The translations under genes were made by a program, and so were the position numbers. From positions 25,537,916 through 25,601,915 of the forward strand of contig CM057148.1 of assembly GCA_029964075.1 (NCBI GenBank): a stretch of 64,000 nt of DNA. Direction: 5' to 3'. This stretch comes from Patiria pectinifera. Taxonomy: Eukaryota > Echinodermata > Asteroidea > Valvatida > Asterinidae. The notes under the pieces are model-generated. The model saw only the letters and a program-made list of their open reading frames with translations. It was not told where the DNA came from and ran no database searches. Positions 44,804-56,400 of the stretch are shown piece by piece (the first letter of the stretch is position 1; the number at the start of each line of letters is the position of its first letter).

Positions 44804-45085
44804 CCTGCGATCGTGAACTGGTACACGGTACCCTGTGGAGACTTGGGCATAGTAGGGAACACAATATTATTATATACGTCTCCATAGGGTAATTTTTATA
44901 GATGAATACGTCTCCACAAGGTTATCTCGAAATAGATATGGATTTTACTCAAAAACTAGGAATTTCCAAGGCGGGTTGATTGGTCGCAAATTGAAGAATT
45001 TTATGTAAGGGATATTAAGCCCGATTAACTTGAGGTCTTGAACGCATTACTCGGACACTCTCGATAGAAGTGACATTAAATTGAG

Positions 45086-45121
45086 TGTACACGAACCATC
45101 GGTACCGATGGTTCGTGTACA
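45086..45121. repeat. 36-bp perfect palindrome
   Basis: TGTACACGAACCATCGGT followed by its exact reverse complement, with a KpnI-like GGTACC centre and no loop. The flanks are not palindromic. Confidence 0.9.
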
Positions 45122-46674
45122 AACCAGAATGAGCCAATAGGAAAACAACGCTAATAGTTTGTGCACTGACAGATACAGCCAATAAGAGAGCATACAATCA
45201 CCGGCGGCCGTCGGCCCAGTGGCCTTGCTTCAGCAAGAATACGCTCAGAGGTCACATGCACTCTTCCCTTTCATCGGTGAGTCAGGCGGGGGAGGTATTC
45301 TATCGCAAATAAATGTCTGGCTATGCAATTGTCTGGCTATGCAATAAAGGGTTTCGGTTTCTTTCGTTCTAGATTATTTCAATCCAATGCACCGTCATAT
45401 GCAAGTATGCAACCGTAAAATATTCTGCCTGACTTTACGTTCCCATTAGGCTTCGCCCTCTCTACGCTGCCTGCATGATCAACACCACGTCATGCATCAC
45501 AAAAAAAACTTGAACAACTGACTCTACTCATTTGCTTTGATCCGATAAGCCCCGCCCCCTGATGATTTAACCAATCACAGCTTTGATAAGTGTCACCCAA
45601 AAGTCATGCGTGAGGTTGGAACACGGAATACACGCTTACACGTAACAGACGTGCCCCACCGGTGTCACATGAAAATCCGACTCCTATGAAAATCGGACCC
45701 CTTTTCCCTATTATTGGTTAATCCCTCTCACGTGACCGGTCACTTTCCTAATTACCATGCTTACGCATGCGTGGTATTACCAATGAGCCCGAATTTCAAA
45801 GAAACGTAAATTCACGCTACACCGGCACCGCCAGTCTCCAAAAACCAAAAAAAAGACCCGATTCCAAGCCCGTATTAGGGAAAGTGCTATTGAAAGTCAA
45901 ATTATGAATTTGTTTGTCAGGCAGCAGCGAATGAAATCGCTCAAAGGAACGCGCCGGGTGCAGCTGGCTTCTGGGTCTTTGCAAAAATAATATTTCGACA
46001 CACGTCCGATTACATACAAGAGCTCCCACACCCACGAACGGAGTCATATTGGACATTTTATCACCCATGGAAACTTGTCATGATCGCATAGGATCAGCAA
46101 CACCAACGGTTGTTCTACATTGCAAAGGAAATGAGAGATTTGTTTTAGGATAAAGTCAACGCTGGTTGAGATCAGTCAATGAAGGATCGGGGACTCGTTG
46201 GGGAGGGCTGAGAACGCGCCAATACTAGGTACGTAACACTCATAGGTAACACTTCAAACTTTGAGCAGTGTGTATTATTAACAAACTATTTCACACTTGA
46301 GTTTCAATTTTATACTGAGTGATTGTAAACCCATACGAAGCTAGGTTTTTCAAGTGAATCTTATCTGAGACTCTCCAGAGTTCATTATCTTACTACAGTT
46401 TGATGGAACAGCAAGATAGGAACAATTATGTTTGGTAAATCTGAATGCTGAACGACTATGATTAATCAACACTAGGCCTGATGGCCAGAAATGATAAAAC
46501 AAATCTTGTATTATTTTCATGAAAAACGTTGTCCCAGTATACTTAAATTCTATACCCATTATTGATAGAGAACAAACCCCAGCTCATTTATAGAGTTATT
46601 CTCTCTCAACTACAATTGGATTATTTATGGACATCATTTGTAAAGATGAAAAAAAAAAAAAAAACTGCCAACAT
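45122..46674. other. Intergenic, no gene seen
   Basis: Short frames only. An A-run at 46649-46664 precedes the next element. Confidence 0.5.
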
Positions 46675-47436
46675 CACTGTAAAAACTGCGTTAATGTACA
46701 GTTGTTATTTCTGTCGAAACTTCTGTAAAATCACAGCAGATTAACCGTTTTCGATTTTTTCCCGTAAATAAACAAATTATGTTCCTGTCTATGTAAAGTT
46801 TTCTCCATTTCTCTGTTCGGTTACAGAAGATTCACTGTTAAAATTAAATTCTGTGCAGGCTCAACGAACATCATGTTTTGAACAAGCCTCTCGTTTTGAC
46901 TCTATTAGGACATAGTTAATCGCTCTCTGTCAACAGAGAATCATCTTTGTTTTACAGAGCATGTACTTCATTTTTACCTTCTTGAGTTGTATCGATAGCC
47001 CCATTGGATCTGAGCCATAATATGACGTTTTACAAGTATCTGCATGTGAAGTACGTACACACGAAAATTATATGTTAACCGAAGCTCACACAGAACCTGT
47101 CATTCGCAGGAGATGAACCTCAACATAGATACATGAACACTTTGTCATTTGTCGGCCCCCATCAAACCCCGTTAATAACTTAAACAACGTTATGTTCAGC
47201 TCCATGACTTGTAAAGGAACAAATAAAAACAGAAGATATGCTGTGACGTTACAAAACGATAACACGGAATCATATGTTGCAAAACAGTAGAGTCCCCTGT
47301 AAGTGAACACCACCAAATAAAGTAGTATCTGTTGTTAATGTACAGAGAAAACAGAAACAGTAGAACAAAACAGTAACTCCTGTAATGCCAATTGACAAAA
47401 GAATGTACTGTTAATGAAGATATTTTTTTAACAGTG
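46675..47436. mobile_element. CACTG-ended TIR element
   Basis: The left end CACTGTAAAAACTG (46675) is inverted at the right end TTTTTTAACAGTG (to 47436). CTGTAA/TTACAG and AACAGT words are clustered near both ends, as is common for EnSpm/CACTA-type elements. No transposase frame. The assignment is tentative. Confidence 0.5.
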
Positions 47437-47929
47437 ATATCATGACAAATCCTACTTTATCGTAAGTAAGTGTAGGATCAAGAATCCGATGAAATTGCAC
47501 CTAATATTATGCTCTCTTTTCAAGAAAAGAGGAATTGCCATCATTTTCTCTTACCATCATGAGAACAAAAATCAGGGTTCTTCAAATGCTTGCCCCATTA
47601 TTGACCGAATCGAATTTAGTTTGAAATCGGTTACATGTTCGTGAATGGGAATTGTTTTTTCCCAATTGTCAAAGTAGGGAACAAACGACTGAAGGGTGCA
47701 AGTCAAAGCGAACTTGACGAAAATTTTGTAAGGGAGGGTATTGAGGGGGAACATTGCTTTGCGTCAAGCAAGAATTTTAATTGAATGCAGTTTTACAATT
47801 TGTTTGTTTTTTTCAGGGCTGAAATTTTGATAGGTTAGTTTTTTATTGACTTGCTTCAGATTTATAAGCCTAAAGAGTTGTTGCTTTAATCGAAAAAAAA
47901 ATGCATTGGTGCCAGTGATGTATTGCCTT

Positions 47930-48013
47930 GATGCTCAGCCTTGGCCTTGAGGCTGTAGTTTAGGGCCTTGGCTTTAGCCTGAAGGCTTGAGGGCAAACGC
48001 CTTGGCCTTGGTC
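47930..48013. repeat. CCTTGG-rich low-complexity tract
   Basis: Repeated GCCTTGG/CCTTGA words directly left of the family-1 MITE. A similar word cluster occurs at about 49755-49815. Confidence 0.7.
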
Positions 48014-48489
48014 TTGAAGGGAATGTACAACATTTGCTTTGGCTGCAATTTTCAGAAAGGAATGGATTTAGAGAATTAGTTTGTTATAGCAAATATTGTT
48101 AAACTGACGTGTTTTCAGGTTTTGGGCTTGAAGATACTGGTAAAACCAAGAAAATCAATCATGTTCTTGAAGTCTGGTTCCTTGACCCCTTAAGATGAAA
48201 CAGAGCAATTTTAGACCTTGGGGAATTGTAAGGTCAAAGAATCAGTCAAGCAGGCTTGTACTCCTACACAGGTAAGTGATCAATTGCAAAGAAAATGCGG
48301 AATGATTAAATTTGAAAAATTAAGAGCAGTTTTGGAACAAAGCCAGTTTTCCTTGAAAATGTCAGCACGCCTGAAACTACGATTTTACAGAATGCTTTGG
48401 ACTGTAATTTCCTAACAGTCCAGTAAGGTATTTCGTGATAATGTGAGCATTTTGTTTTTTGATGTTTGCAAATGTTGCATCTTCCCTTT
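48014..48489 (+). mobile_element. TTAA-type MITE, family 1, copy 3
   Basis: Starts TTGAAGGGAATGTACAACAT and ends GCAAATGTTGCATCTTCCC. The body matches copy 2 in the same orientation ('aattgtaaggtcaaagaatcagtcaagc'). The palindrome seen in copies 1 and 2 is absent: GCCAGTTTT is followed directly by CCTTGAAAATG. Confidence 0.7.
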
Positions 48490-50501
48490 GCCTTGCAAGG
48501 CTCTTACACGCCCATAGAATTTTGGATTTTCTAGATCAATTTGATCTTACAAATGTTCGAAAGTGTCCTGTTTGCTATCATACAACTTACACTCATCTCT
48601 CTGCAGAGTCTGCAATCTAACTAATCATGCTACATACATTTTAGATCGGTGTGTTACCACACGTTCAGTTTCACAGCATACACCGTGATTACTACCATAA
48701 TGCCAGTTTAGTTGTGTTTACTAGAAATGGGCGTAATCATACATGCAACATATCTTACGTGTTGGAGTCAGATGGGATGGGGTATAGGGGCCCGGCAACC
48801 ATGGCTCCTTCTTAATCAGACTTAAGAGTAGTGTTTACTCAAATAAACAAACAAATAACAAGGCAAAGTCTTGTGTGTAGACAACTTTTAGAGATAATCA
48901 ATTGATGTGAATTTGTTGGAAAATTCCAAGAATATTGCCGCCGTGCATCAAAGTTTATTAAAAGGGGAAAAGAAACTGTCATCAGCATTTTTGAATGCAA
49001 AAAAAAATAAGTTGCAGGGCGAAAGGCTCTGCTAGATGATGTAGGCCTACATTTAGCGAATATTTCTGTTGATTTATGAGTTGACTGATAAAGATACATG
49101 TGTAGGCATATGAACTGCCTAGTGCGTAGTTGTTAAGTTCTTTCCCTGCTGTAAAAAATAAAAAAGGATTTAGGAAGACGTTTTCGGTGATTGTCCATAA
49201 CTGGCAGTGCTTTTCTTCCTCAAACTTTGTTTTTGCAAATTAGTAATGGCCCTTCAACACACACCATCAACAGATTACTAAATGAATCTTGCCTGCATAT
49301 ACCGGTTCTTTGTTTGCTATCTTCTCACTTAAGTAATCACTTGTCAAAAACAACAACACAAATCTGATTAAAATAAGACCCATGTTTTCGGGCCCCATAA
49401 TCCATCCCATTAAACTTACACATACGTATGGGCTGTATGTATGATTACGCCTTCAAAATAAACACAAACATTTCACAAACAAGTGGAATTTCTGAAGACC
49501 TGAACTTGTAACACTAGGACGTCAATATACATTGTATATGAATGTTCTGAAAAAAGACAGTTTTCTTCTTAATACCAGCGATTTTTGATAATGTGACTTG
49601 TTTAATATTGATAGTTATTTTGTATCATTTGATGCATTTCAAATTGGCACTGAAAAAGAATACCTTTGTGCAGTCTTTTGTGGAAATGATGAAACAATAA
49701 AATGTCTTCAATTTCATTTAAATGGCTTACCACCAAGAACCTCGGTTGCAATTCCAATTTGAAACTCGTCTTTGGGGCTTTGCCCTGGCCTGGGCCTTGA
49801 AAGTCACGGCCTTGGCATTGGATGACAAAGCCTTTGCTCCAAAACTGATTGGTTCACGTGTTGCTAATTACCATCAATATTATAATAATATGATAATACT
49901 AATCTTATAAATCGCCAAATCCATCAAACTGACGCTCAAGACTCTTTATAATCAATGAAAATTGACTAAAAATATTCAAAGCCTTAAATACGAAAAAAAA
50001 CCATAATTGTTTACATTGTCATTTATTTTTTAAAACAATCAATACTACTTATTTTTCTCCACTGGGGTGACAAAAATCAACATCACTAGCTATCTCAAAA
50101 ATAACGTACAAAATACAGAGAAACAGTTTAGGCCAAATAAAAAAAATAAAAAAAACATGTTTAGCGTCCCTGCCCGCTTCCTTTTTGGAGGCCGCCTAAT
50201 TTTTTTATTTGTTTTAACCGAACAAATTATAAATGTTTTAAACAGAACATCATGTTGGCCTCTTTGTTGCATTTAGCCCATATACAGCTGGTATGTCATT
50301 TCATGAGTCCAAGTGGCGTCCATTTAAACAAAAAGTTGGCGGCCATCTGTTTGGCGGCCATTTTGGCGGGAAAAAAACCCCTTTTTTTTCAAAAAGGCAG
50401 GACGCTAAACATCTTTTTTTTTTACTTGGCCTTATGCAATGCATTTGTTCCCGACTTAGGGAATGTATCGTGTGCATGCGCACTTATCCTGCAATAACGC
50501 C
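48490..50501. other. Intergenic, no gene seen
   Basis: AT-rich. Contains GCGGCCAT words near 50330-50370 and a CCTTGG-rich patch near 49755-49815. No coding signal. Confidence 0.5.
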
Positions 50502-51093
50502 TGTTGACTTGCCAGTTTTAATTGAACAGGTTTATTTTCATTTCTCCTTTATTTGTCGTGGTATTTCCCCTGCCCTGGGGAATATAGTCCGTGGGAACTA
50601 ACTCAGTGCATTCCACAATTGAGGATTGAAGAACAGAACCTTGCAAATAACACAAGGGTAGTCTCAATAATAGCAAAACAGAAATATGTAAAGTTCCGCT
50701 GTAGAATTTTACTCTTGAATAGGAAAGTGCAAACCTCAATTGAGCCGTCGCACGCGATCGGTTGGGTTCTTTGTATCTCTTGTTAATGCAATCATTGTCA
50801 GTTCGTCCCCTTTTCTGGTCCCCGGGGAGAAAAAGGCGCGACAAATATGTTATCCCATTTATTTAGATTCCATGCTTAAATCATGGCTCTCCCTTCCAAT
50901 TCATCGGTCACTATTGTTCAAGTTACTAACTCCTACCCTGGCAATAAAATTAGAATACAATCGCTGCAGGGGCTGAGGGAAAACCCCTCTTATCCCCAGG
51001 TATTGGTTCCAGGTCGCGTAGTTTGCGGTCACTGAATTTTTCTGTGTATTACAATACATAAGAATTTGCCCTCTCCATGCCATTCAATAAACG
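50502..51093. repeat. ~590-bp direct repeat, copy 1
   Basis: Begins TGTTGACTTGCCA and ends near ATTCAATAAACGT. Shares CTGGTCCCCGGGGAGAAAA, CGTCGCACGCGATCGGTTGG and GGTTCCAGGTCGCGTAGTTT with 51704-52272. A TG start, an AATAAA near the end and two copies about 0.6 kb apart would fit a small LTR-type (TRIM-like) element, but no primer site is recognised. Confidence 0.7.
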
Positions 51094-51703
51094 TCAGCCA
51101 AACATTTTCAAAATAACAACTCCTAGTTTGTTTTATGTTGGTATATACTTTTTATAAAATGAATGCGGCCTGACGTTGCGAACTTCAAAAGTTCTTCTAC
51201 AGAGGCAAACAAAACTGAGCAAGTCACGTAGGCCTCTCTGCAGGGGATTTGCCGGGTTTCTTTGTTGCTCATTTCATACCTTGCCACACAAAGTGTACAT
51301 TTTGTCGAGTGAGATAAGTGAGTTAAGGCAAAAAAAAATTAACAGGGTTGTTTGATTTTAACTATTTGATTTATATCATGGATTTAAATCACGACTAAAA
51401 AATATAAAAAACAATGAAAAAAAATCAAAGTCATATAAAAGTTAAAGTAATAAAACAAATGATACGCACGTAAATAATTGCTTTCAAAGAAATTTAACCC
51501 AATTTAATACACCAATGCTATCTTTTGGATCATTCCATCCAGTAGGCCCTCCTTGCAGTTGATATGTTCTGGTTGGCTACACTGTTATCAACTTCTCAAT
51601 GAGTGTGATGCCAAGTGTCGGTTCATGTATGGATGCAAGGCATGTTAATATTATCAAAGAGGGTTTATATGAGTAGTGTCCACACAGTACACCATTATTA
51701 CAA

Positions 51704-52272
51704 TGTTGACTTGCCATTGAATATGTTTACTTTTCATTTGTACTTTATTTGTATGGTTCCTCTCCTGGGGAATGTAGTCCGTGGAAAGTAACTTTGTGCA
51801 CACCAATCCTTACAATTCGAGTATTAAGGAAAAGAACCATGCAAATTTCACAAGGGTAGTCTGAATAACAACTAGAAAGAAATATGTAATGCTCCGCTGT
51901 AAAAAAATGTACTCTTGAATAGAAAAAGTGCAAACCTCAATTTAGCCGTCGCACGCAATCGGTTGGGTTCTTTGTATTTTTGTTTTAATGCAGTGACTGT
52001 CAGTCATCCCCTTTTCTGGTCCCCGGGGAGAAAAAAGCGCGACGAATATTTTAATCCATTTATTGAGATTCCATGTTTAAAGCTTGGCTTTGCTTTCCAA
52101 TTCATCGGACACTATGAAGCCTAATTGTTCAAGTTACAAACTCTACCTCGGCAACAAATCGCTGCGTGGGCTGAGGGAAAACCCCTCTTATCCCCAGGTA
52201 TTGGTTCCAGGTCGCGTAGTTTGCGGTCAATGAATTTCTTTGTGTATTATTTGCTCTCTCTTCTTGCCAATC
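51704..52272. repeat. ~590-bp direct repeat, copy 2
   Basis: Second copy of 50502-51093. It is interrupted near its right end by the element at 52273-52764; the missing tail (CATTCAATAAAACGT) resumes at 52765. Confidence 0.7.
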
Positions 52273-52764
52273 CAGGGTGACCGTTTTAGCCGATTTTTGG
52301 CTAACTTTGACACATTTTTGTTGAAAAAAACAACAGTTCGACAGAAAATTTGACAGAATGGATTTTTGGCAGATTTCTGGGAAAATTCTGCTAAAATAGA
52401 TATTTGACAGAAAAACATGGCAAATTAAAAAGAAACACTGTACATTTGTTTAAAAAATCTTCAACCTTTACAAACAGCCCTTGCATAATGGAACGGTTAG
52501 GTTCACACTGGGAACCGGATTTTGTCGTGACGCAATTGCATACATTTTGCCTGAAATTTACACAATTTCATAACATCTTTATGAAACTTGAGATTGATTT
52601 TGCGTTAACTAACGCAAATACGTGTAGTACAACATCTGCATGTGATTTTAAGTGTTTATAGTGTATTTCGAGTAATTCTGAGAAATTTAGCAGATTTTTG
52701 ATGAATCTGACATATTTTTGAATTGCATTTAGCAGAATTTGGCCATGACCTTACGGTCACCGTG
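52273..52764. mobile_element. hAT-like MITE inserted in repeat copy 2
   Basis: The ends CAGGGTGACCGT and ACGGTCACCGTG are inverted repeats with one mismatch in the first ten bases. CAGGG ends are typical of hAT elements. Because copy 1 of the host repeat lacks it, the insertion is directly visible. The inside repeats 'ttttggcagattt/gacagaa' words and has no ORF. The 8-bp flanks (TGCCAATC, CATTCAAT) are only partly alike. Confidence 0.7.
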
Positions 52765-52785
52765 CATTCAATAAAACGTAAACAT

Positions 52786-53442
52786 ATTGTCTGTGTGAGA
52801 CATTAACAATTTCTTGGGGGGGGGGACCAGATCAATAAAAATAAATCCTTTAAAAGGTTAAAATGCAATGGAAACTAAACAAAGCTGTACCAAGGGTATT
52901 TAATTATGTAATATGTGTTGAATGTTACGGAGCCCCTCAAGGGACATTCAGTATTTTGTGTTTATCTCGAGCGCACTAGGTAATCGTGCAATATCACGTA
53001 CACCGTGAACAAAAACTTTTGGGAATCATCAATTGAGGTTAGTTCTATCGTTGGAAAATTCCAAAGAAATTTCCAACGTGAATTAGAGTTGATTTAAATT
53101 GTATTATTAGCGTCAGCAGTTTGATGGATGCGAGTTAGACGGATTTACTCTCCAAGGGGGACACATCTGCGATAAAAAAGTGCCATGAAAAGATAATTCT
53201 TAACTGTTCAATGTTTTGTACAAATGTTATATATAGGGTTTCAAATGTGTACATTAGTCTAGTATCGAAAGCAAATTCTAATAAAGAATTTGCAATTCAT
53301 TCAGAGACGCCATAATGCATTAGGAATTCAAGTATTATGATTACATACCTATTAAGTACGGTTAATAGTTATTATCATTGGTTGTTATTCTAGATTCATT
53401 TGGTTGATCCTCATTGTCTGACGTCTGACTTGAATCACAAAG
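52786..53442. other. Upstream flank of the Ubl-death gene, no other gene seen
   Basis: AT-rich. Just before the start codon there is an inverted CCAAT box (ATTGG near 53379) and CTGACGTCTGAC near 53418. It may include the promoter; no clear TATA box. Confidence 0.45.
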
Positions 53443-56400
53443 ATGCAGCGAGACAGACTTGGTCGGCGGAGTAGAGCTAGGATCACGGCCGAGGAGTACT
53501 ACCACTCACTCAGCAAACTCGTCGGCACGAAGAGGAGGGTTAAGCCAAGTCGTAAGGCGGCATTCATGGCCGCCTTTCCAGTCAAAGCATCGCCAAGGCT
53601 CCATGCTAATGAAGAGGGAGCATCTACCTTGCCACTGAAAGAGGCGTCAATAACTGACCCTCAAAATAGCAAAACTCAGAATACAAACAAAACAACCAGC
53701 AATCTTGAAGTGAAAAGGTATAACACAATCGATCACATTTTCACTAAATATTATTCCCCCGCCCATACCAACACCCACACCATCCTCACCCTACACATCC
53801 CCACCCACCCAAACTCCAATTCTAGCTCCCTCCCCCCACACCGACCCTCTATCACCACCGACCCCGTTCTCCCCCTACCCATACCCATCCATACATCCCT
53901 ACCCTACCTATACATCCCCACCCACCCAAACCCCTACTCCAATCTCTATATCCTGCCCCCTCTCCCACCCTCTGCTTACCCCCTACACCTACTTACCCCA
54001 ACCCACCTACCCCAACTCCCAACCAACCCCCACCCACCCCTACACCCCACCTTAACCCCTACTCCAACCCCTATCCCCAACCCCACCCCAGCCCACACAC
54101 CCTTACTCAGGCATAGAAGTGGGGTACTTCCTTTGTTCTCTTGTACTAAAATGTTGCAATGTCCCACACTAATTTCAAAATGCTCTTATTTGAACCAGAA
54201 TTAATTTCCTGAAATTTGGACTTAAGACCCCTTTTCTAAAAGTCTTCCATTTGCGACGGATCATCCCACCATCCCACCGACGGATCATTCCCAGTTTTTG
54301 AGTAAAATCCATATATCTATTTCGTGAAAACAAAACTTGTGGGGTACCAAAACAGTACCCCGCAAGTCGGTGGGCATTCCTTGTGGGGTACCTATCATTG
54401 TTTCGGTGCCCCATAAGGTAGTGTTTATACATTCGACCTCCCCCACACACCCCTACCCCATCCTTACTCCCACCCCTACCCCGACTCCGGAAATTAAAAC
54501 TAAAAGATCAAACCAGAAGCACATGCCCATACACAGGAATGCTCCCCCCCAAATTACAAACATACAATGTAGTACATTGGAAATTAATGCATACATGTAC
54601 GTGTTATACCGGCATATGTACATGTACAATGTACATGTTATACCGGTATATATATATACATGTGTACACATGTAACAATCAGAAACTTCAAAATCTTCTT
54701 GAATTCAATGCCTCAATAATATCATACAGATTTACTACAAAGAGTGAGGTCTAATTTGAGGTTGTCAATCTGACTTATATTATGTTCTAAATTAAACCAG
54801 CAAAAAGCAAAACAACTTTAACATTTTCATCTGAATGCCGACGGCCGGGTCTGTCTGTCCGTCTTGCTGGAACATCCGTCCGCACTTACGGACGTCCGAA
54901 AAGAAATTGGTGTTACATAGGCTCGCATCTCAAGGGTCAACTAGTTCCAAGCAACCTTAACTGTGTAACCAACACAAACTGTTAATTGCAATGCCCAAAA
55001 AACTGTTATTGTTACTCTTATCTTTCCAAAATTCTAATTGATCGTTATTTCCCAATCAATATCAAAATAATAAACATCCTTTGTATTTGGAGGTGAATAT
55101 CTGACATCGTTTCCTTAGAAGACAGAAGCAAAAATTTTAATAGAAACCCAACAAGAGTTTGTTGAAATGAAAACACTGATTGTCATAGTTGTGTTGTTTC
55201 ATCTCATGCAGGATATGTTATTGTATTTCCAACTTGCAGTCCCGTTGAGGTGAGACAGAAATTGCAGGTTTTTGTCCGGGGTCTCCTCTTACCGAAGACA
55301 CTTTGCCTGCAGCTGGATCTGGAGACATCGGTATCAGATTTAAAGGCATTGGTTGAAAGTGAGAGTGGCATCCAGCCTCAGAATCAACACCTTTACATCG
55401 GGAGAAACTTTCAGGTGATGTTCCTACTGTTATACTGAAAAGGAAATCAATTGATGTCACGTTTTGAAAATCAATTTATCTGAACGTGTAACAATTCAAT
55501 TATAATTTCGTCAACTGTATAATGAGTTAAAAACCATTCGTAGTAAGGAGGTGGTATTTTGAGAACCCACATAGTTAACACTTAATTGTTACTCTGCTAC
55601 TGAAGATAATTTAGACCCCATCATATGTGACTTTCAAGAGCAGTGACTTCCAAGGTGTCGAGTTCATGCGCATGGGTTTCAATCTCTTCTGAAAAGTGCG
55701 GGGGCATACCTAGATAAGAATAATGCGAGCGCAAAGTGCAATGCCGTAACGGCGTAGGGTTCGGAGCCCGCTTGAGAGGTCCAAAATTGAATTTTGATTC
55801 TAGACACTCTGTGGTGCGATCTGAGGCAATTTCTTAACACTTTAACCAATTTGTTTTAGGAAATTAAAACATCATTTTCGCGCTTGGAGTCATTGAATGA
55901 GCTATTCTGAGCTATAGAACAAAATTGACAGAGACTGCTATTTTTATTGAAGTGTGCATTTCTGAAGGGGCCGACATGATACCCCCCCCCCCCCCACACA
56001 CACACACACATACAAGTGTGTTATTGTCCCTCTTTTGTTTGTACTTCATTTGTTTAGGAAAAGCTCCCATTTGTTTTCTACACGTCGTCCTCTATTGTTC
56101 AAAGTGCCCTATTGAATACAGAATCAAACTCACACACAAAGAAACTTTAAAATGTGAATAGGGGGCTGGCCTCTCCTCCCCGTCCCCCACCTATTGACGC
56201 CCGTGTCCATGTTCATGCGCATTGTGCTTTTCTTAAGAGATTCGTGTAATGTGCTGAGCACCACCCCCAATGTGTAGAATCCAATGACCTATCATGACCC
56301 ATGCCCCTTGTCAGCCTGGCCACCTAGCCTGGCATGTGTATAGAAGAAGATATGGGGAGTACATTCTGTCAATAATCATGAGTCAGTTGTTGTCTGTGGG

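Noticed and set aside
53718..54204. Continuation of the exon-1 frame into a Pro/His/Thr-rich tail
   Set aside because: The sequence is a C-rich microsatellite, and a donor site at 53718 with a phase that fits the Ubl exon explains the end of coding.
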